DNA from: Ga0074139 sp964515195
GTDB taxonomy: Bacteria > Bdellovibrionota > Bdellovibrionia > Bdellovibrionales > Bdellovibrionaceae
DNA length: 64,000 nt
Assembly (NCBI GenBank): GCA_964515195.1
Contig: CAZETK010000006.1
Coordinates: 1 to 64,000 of the forward strand
Direction: 5' to 3'
Both the position numbers and the translations under genes were made by a program. The notes below the pieces were generated by a model. The model worked only from the letters and a program-made list of their open reading frames with translations. It made no database searches and had not been told where the DNA came from. Shown in pieces: positions 61,175-64,000 of the stretch. The number at the start of each line of letters is the position of its first letter. Within the stretch, counting starts at the first letter, position 1.

Positions 61175-61657
61175 ATGCTGGTCGCATTTTTTGAAAGCGT
61201 TAAATACTTAGGGCCGCTCTATCCGATCTCATTTTTGAGGATATTTCTAGGCTATTATTATTTTCAAAACTTTCTAGCGAAGTATAACGGCGACTTTATG
61301 ATTCGCCCTCGTGTCGCAGAAATGATTTCACAAAATCTTCCAGCTAGCCATGCCCCTGAGTGGTTAAAGTGGATTCTGAGTAACTACATGGTGGTGAACT
61401 GGCAAAGTCTGGCTTTTGTTTTTGTTGGTATGGAGTTGGCGATCGCGATTTCTTATATTGTCGGTTATGTTGTGCGACCGATGGCCTTGCTGGCCGGTGT
61501 GTTTACCTTGCTTCTTCTTTACCTCAGTGGTCCAAGTTCACAGGAATTTTTGAAAATCCTCCTGGCCATTCATATAGCCTTTGCCTGGGTCGGTGCAGGA
61601 CGATGTTTAGGTATAGATTATTACTTCTTCAAGCGGGTTCGCGGATTTTGGTGGTAG
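61175..61657 (+). CDS. DoxX-like membrane protein
   Basis: The 160-aa protein has four hydrophobic helices with the DoxX/TQO-type first helix and loop (ISFLRIFLGYYYFQNFLAKY), VFVGMELAIAISYIVGYVVR, and a C-terminal GRCLGIDYYF. DoxX-family proteins are small membrane partners of redox systems, but roles vary. It ends four bases before the thiB-like gene, so it may share its transcript. Confidence 0.72.
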   Translation: MLVAFFESVKYLGPLYPISFLRIFLGYYYFQNFLAKYNGDFMIRPRVAEMISQNLPASHAPEWLKWILSNYMVVNWQSLAFVFVGMELAIAISYIVGYVVRPMALLAGVFTLLLLYLSGPSSQEFLKILLAIHIAFAWVGAGRCLGIDYYFFKRVRGFWW

Positions 61658-61661
61658 GCGC

Positions 61662-62702
61662 ATGAAACATTTTGTCATCTATCTAGCTGCCATCTTTTTA
61701 TTTCTGTTTGTTGCCCATATTAACAAGAATCAGACTTTTTTGATTCGTGATCAAAAGCCGGTATTAAAGGTTTTTACATACTCCTCCTTTGCTTCCAAGT
61801 GGGGGCCTGGGCCGGTTTTAAAAGAAATATTTGAAAAAAAATGCTCCTGCAAAGTTGAGTTTGTTGAAGGTGCGGATTCTGCCATTATCTTGCAACGCCT
61901 TAAAATCGAAGGACAAAAACTAGGCGCGGATTTAGTCATCGGGTTTGACCAATACGACTTGCAAAAGGCACTTATCGAGCTCAATTGGCGCTCTATGGAT
62001 TTTTCTGACTTAGATATCGACAATCAGGTTAAGGGGGCATTGAAGAACGAATTTTTTGCTCCTTACGATTGGGGAGTTTTGAGTTTTATAGCTCGAAAGG
62101 GCGACAACCTTCCGGCTACCATTTCACTGGACGACCTTCTTAAGACTGAATACAGCCGCAAAATCGCACTTCAAGATCCACGAACCAGTTCGGTGGGCCT
62201 GCAATTTGTCATGTGGGTACTCAAAACCAAAGGGCAAGAAGAAGGATTCAAATATATCGGTCGGATGATGCAACAAGCGCACAGTTTTTCGCCCAGCTGG
62301 TCCACCTCCTATGGTCTGTTTAAGTCCAAACAGGCCGACCTTGTTTTCTCTTATATCACGTCACCCCTCTACCATCAGCTTGAAGAAAAAAACGGAAATT
62401 TTGTTGCTCTTGAGGTCGTAGAGCCACAGCCGCTTCAAGTGGAATTTGCAGGCATCCCCGCTTTTTGTCAGTACTGTGAGCTAGCTGAAGGGTTTCTCAA
62501 TTTGCTGCTATCTCCTGAGGGGCAAAAAATTGTAATGGAGAAGAATTACATGATGCCTGTTCTAAAAGGAGTTAAAGCGGAAACCCCATTTGACCAGGTT
62601 AAAATTCCGTTTCGATTGATGGAGATAGATTACCCCTCAATTGGGCAAGTTGAAAAGGTTCTTAAAGAGTGGACTCATCTACGCCGAGAGATGGAATTGT
62701 GA
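61662..62702 (+). CDS. thiB: Thiamine-type ABC transporter binding protein (ThiB-like)
   Basis: The 346-aa protein has an uncleaved or poorly cleaved N-terminal helix (FVIYLAAIFLFLFVAHI), then LKVFTYSSFASKWGPGPVLK, KKCSCKVEFVEGADSAIILQ, RLKIEGQKLGADLVIGFDQ and DPRTSSVGLQFVMWVLKTKG. TY-S-F-x-x-W-G-P-G-P is the ThiB/TbpA signature for thiamine and its phosphates. Its TGA overlaps the GTG start of the permease gene (GTGA, 62699-62702). Confidence 0.85.
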   Translation: MKHFVIYLAAIFLFLFVAHINKNQTFLIRDQKPVLKVFTYSSFASKWGPGPVLKEIFEKKCSCKVEFVEGADSAIILQRLKIEGQKLGADLVIGFDQYDLQKALIELNWRSMDFSDLDIDNQVKGALKNEFFAPYDWGVLSFIARKGDNLPATISLDDLLKTEYSRKIALQDPRTSSVGLQFVMWVLKTKGQEEGFKYIGRMMQQAHSFSPSWSTSYGLFKSKQADLVFSYITSPLYHQLEEKNGNFVALEVVEPQPLQVEFAGIPAFCQYCELAEGFLNLLLSPEGQKIVMEKNYMMPVLKGVKAETPFDQVKIPFRLMEIDYPSIGQVEKVLKEWTHLRREMEL

Positions 62703-64000
62703 ATTTTCGCAAGCTGATCTCGATCGGGGTATTACTCTTTTTATTGTCTTCATTTTTCATCCTGTTATTTTACATCGACTCCGATAGCTCGGTGAATTGG
62801 TCCGAAGCCTGGTGGGCTTTCAAGAATTCAGCTTTGCAGTCTTTTTTTTCGTCGTTGTTAACTTTGCTGTTTGGTTTTGTCGTGGCATTGGGGCTGATAA
62901 AAATTCGTCAGCAAAACCCATGGCTGTTTTCATTATCAGTTGTATTTTGCTTAATACCGCAATTTGTTCCGGTTGTTATCAGTTTGATTGGCGTCATGGG
63001 GACACTGAATCCATTTCCGATGGGTATTGCGGGCATCGTTCTTGTTCATGTATTTCTTAACTTTGGGCTCGCAGCCGTTTTGATCCATAGTCAGTTGCAA
63101 AATATTTGGGGTGGAACCTCTGATGTGGCGCGCACCTTGGGGGCCAATCGGTTCCAGTATTTGCGCAAGGTAGGGTTTCCACTTCTCAAAAAAGACTATC
63201 TTTTGATGTTTATCTTTTTCTTTTCAATTTTCTTCAGTTCCTTTTCCGTACCCCTTATCGTGGGCGGCGGAAGGGGCACTACCCTTGAGGTTTTGATTTA
63301 TGAAAAAATGCGATTGTCCTCGGATTGGAGTGGAGCCTCTTATCTGGCGATGCTTCAAGCTGTCTTTGTACTTTTGCTTTCTGCTGTCACTTGGCGCTCG
63401 CAGTTCGAATCTCGAATTCGAGAGACCAATCTCAAGTGGCTCGGATCTTATTTAGGCTTGATTCTTTTGTATCTGACCATGTTCTGGTTTTTTATGGGTT
63501 ACAGCTCTGGCTTGATGGAAGGTTTACACCAGCTAGACAACCTGAAACCCTTTGTCTCGGATTTAATTGAAGGGGCGCTTTCATCATTGATACTGGCAGC
63601 CTTAACTTTTATTTTGATTTTGCACGCTTTTAAATTATTGGCGTATTTGCAACATCTCCCCACTTTCTTAGATCGCTTTTTGAAGGGGTACATTGCGCCT
63701 AGTACAGCGTTGACTTGTTTCGGTATTCTGATTTTATTCCCCTCAGGTGGAATCATGACTTTTTTTAAAATTCCACTGGCCTTTTTGATGTTAGCACTGC
63801 CCTCGATGTATCGCCTGGGATGGGGTGAAAAATTAAAACGAATTCGAGGTCAAGTTATGGTGGCGAGAACCTTCGGGGCAAGTGCGGGTTTAATTTTTAG
63901 AAGTGTTGTATGGCCGCAGATGAAATCGGATTCGCGTTTCTTAGGGGCATTAGTGGCGACTTGGGCCTGTGGGGATTTCGCTGTGTCACGCATTTTGGCG
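62699..64000 (+). CDS. thiP: ThiP-like ABC permease, 3' end cut by the window edge
   Basis: A GTG at 62699 opens a frame of 434 codons that stays open to the window end. It encodes many membrane helices and two EAA-type loops: VARTLGANRFQYLRKVGFPL near residue 142 and VARTFGASAGLIFRSVVWPQ near residue 390. Two fused permease halves are characteristic of ThiP and the iron permeases of the same branch. Overlap with the ThiB-like gene supports a thiamine transporter. The ATPase (ThiQ) should follow outside the window. Confidence 0.85.
   Translation, partial: MNFRKLISIGVLLFLLSSFFILLFYIDSDSSVNWSEAWWAFKNSALQSFFSSLLTLLFGFVVALGLIKIRQQNPWLFSLSVVFCLIPQFVPVVISLIGVMGTLNPFPMGIAGIVLVHVFLNFGLAAVLIHSQLQNIWGGTSDVARTLGANRFQYLRKVGFPLLKKDYLLMFIFFFSIFFSSFSVPLIVGGGRGTTLEVLIYEKMRLSSDWSGASYLAMLQAVFVLLLSAVTWRSQFESRIRETNLKWLGSYLGLILLYLTMFWFFMGYSSGLMEGLHQLDNLKPFVSDLIEGALSSLILAALTFILILHAFKLLAYLQHLPTFLDRFLKGYIAPSTALTCFGILILFPSGGIMTFFKIPLAFLMLALPSMYRLGWGEKLKRIRGQVMVARTFGASAGLIFRSVVWPQMKSDSRFLGALVATWACGDFAVSRILA

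Overview
The window looks like a draft-assembly contig from a motile Gram-negative bacterium of the Bdellovibrionota (Bdellovibrio-like). The evidence is gene content, not a search: a pgpA-cinA-recA block, a complete distal flagellar rod/ring/hook-filament-junction operon with sigma-54 and sigma-28 type promoters, an unusual CheD-CheB fusion, many lipoproteins and secreted proteins of no known family, and a menaquinone pathway. Two runs of exactly 10 N (43295-43304 and 57543-57552) each interrupt one otherwise intact gene and appear to be fixed-length scaffold placeholders.

Layout. 1-5350: a TPR-like fragment, a secreted protein, pgpA-cinA-recA, a beta-barrel protein, a small lipoprotein and an RRM RNA-binding protein, with two clean bidirectional terminators. 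5350-13000: an accessory stretch, visibly AT-rich from about 6440 to 11740, holding an alpha/beta-hydrolase-fold protein without its serine nucleophile, an orphan family-5 solute-binding protein beside a histidine kinase, a secreted papain-like protease overlapping a small secreted partner gene, and a Cys- and Gly-rich secreted protein. 13000-15300: aspartokinase and a lytic transglycosylase. 15400-25120: flgF-flgG-flgA-flgH-flgI-flgJ-flgM-flgN-flgK-flgL-csrA-fliW. 26070-32390 (minus): cheA-cheW-mcp-cheR-cheDB. 32576-34461: a Crp/Fnr regulator and rmuC. 34508-37857: menA-menC-menE and a 2Fe-2S ferredoxin. 38425-43048 (minus): a carbohydrate-type ABC transporter coupled to a YkgJ-like gene. 43109-47863: polyprenyl diphosphate synthase, a UbiA-like paralogue, rsmJ, a membrane protein with an in-frame amber codon, and a PP2C-like protein with lost metal ligands. 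47861-47965: a 105-bp element with 26-bp terminal inverted repeats and TA ends. 48042-49169: citrate synthase. 49430-54736: a MotB/ZorB-like, MotA/ZorA-like, FHA-coiled-coil operon. 54871-64000: HIT protein, a structured non-coding candidate, lipoproteins, ddl, a GNAT, a ferredoxin, nth, a DoxX protein and a ThiB/ThiP-type transporter running off the right end.

How the genes work together. The flagellar operon carries structural genes plus its own control: FlgM (anti-sigma-28), FlgN (FlgK/L chaperone), and the CsrA/FliW pair behind a sigma-28-like promoter. The che operon makes a core array with receptor adaptation, but without cheY. The men genes, together with the polyprenyl synthase, could supply menaquinone.

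The best candidate for an undescribed system is the three-gene operon at 49430-54736. It pairs an ion-channel stator like ZorA/MotA and a peptidoglycan-binding stator partner like ZorB/MotB with a very long FHA-coiled-coil membrane protein, and has none of the Zorya effector genes. Other points worth following: the protease/partner pair (9647-11115), the short inverted-repeat element (47861-47965), the hairpin-rich locus at 55331-55529, and three proteins that keep their fold motifs but have lost key catalytic residues (5652-6434, 20055-20723, 47006-47863).
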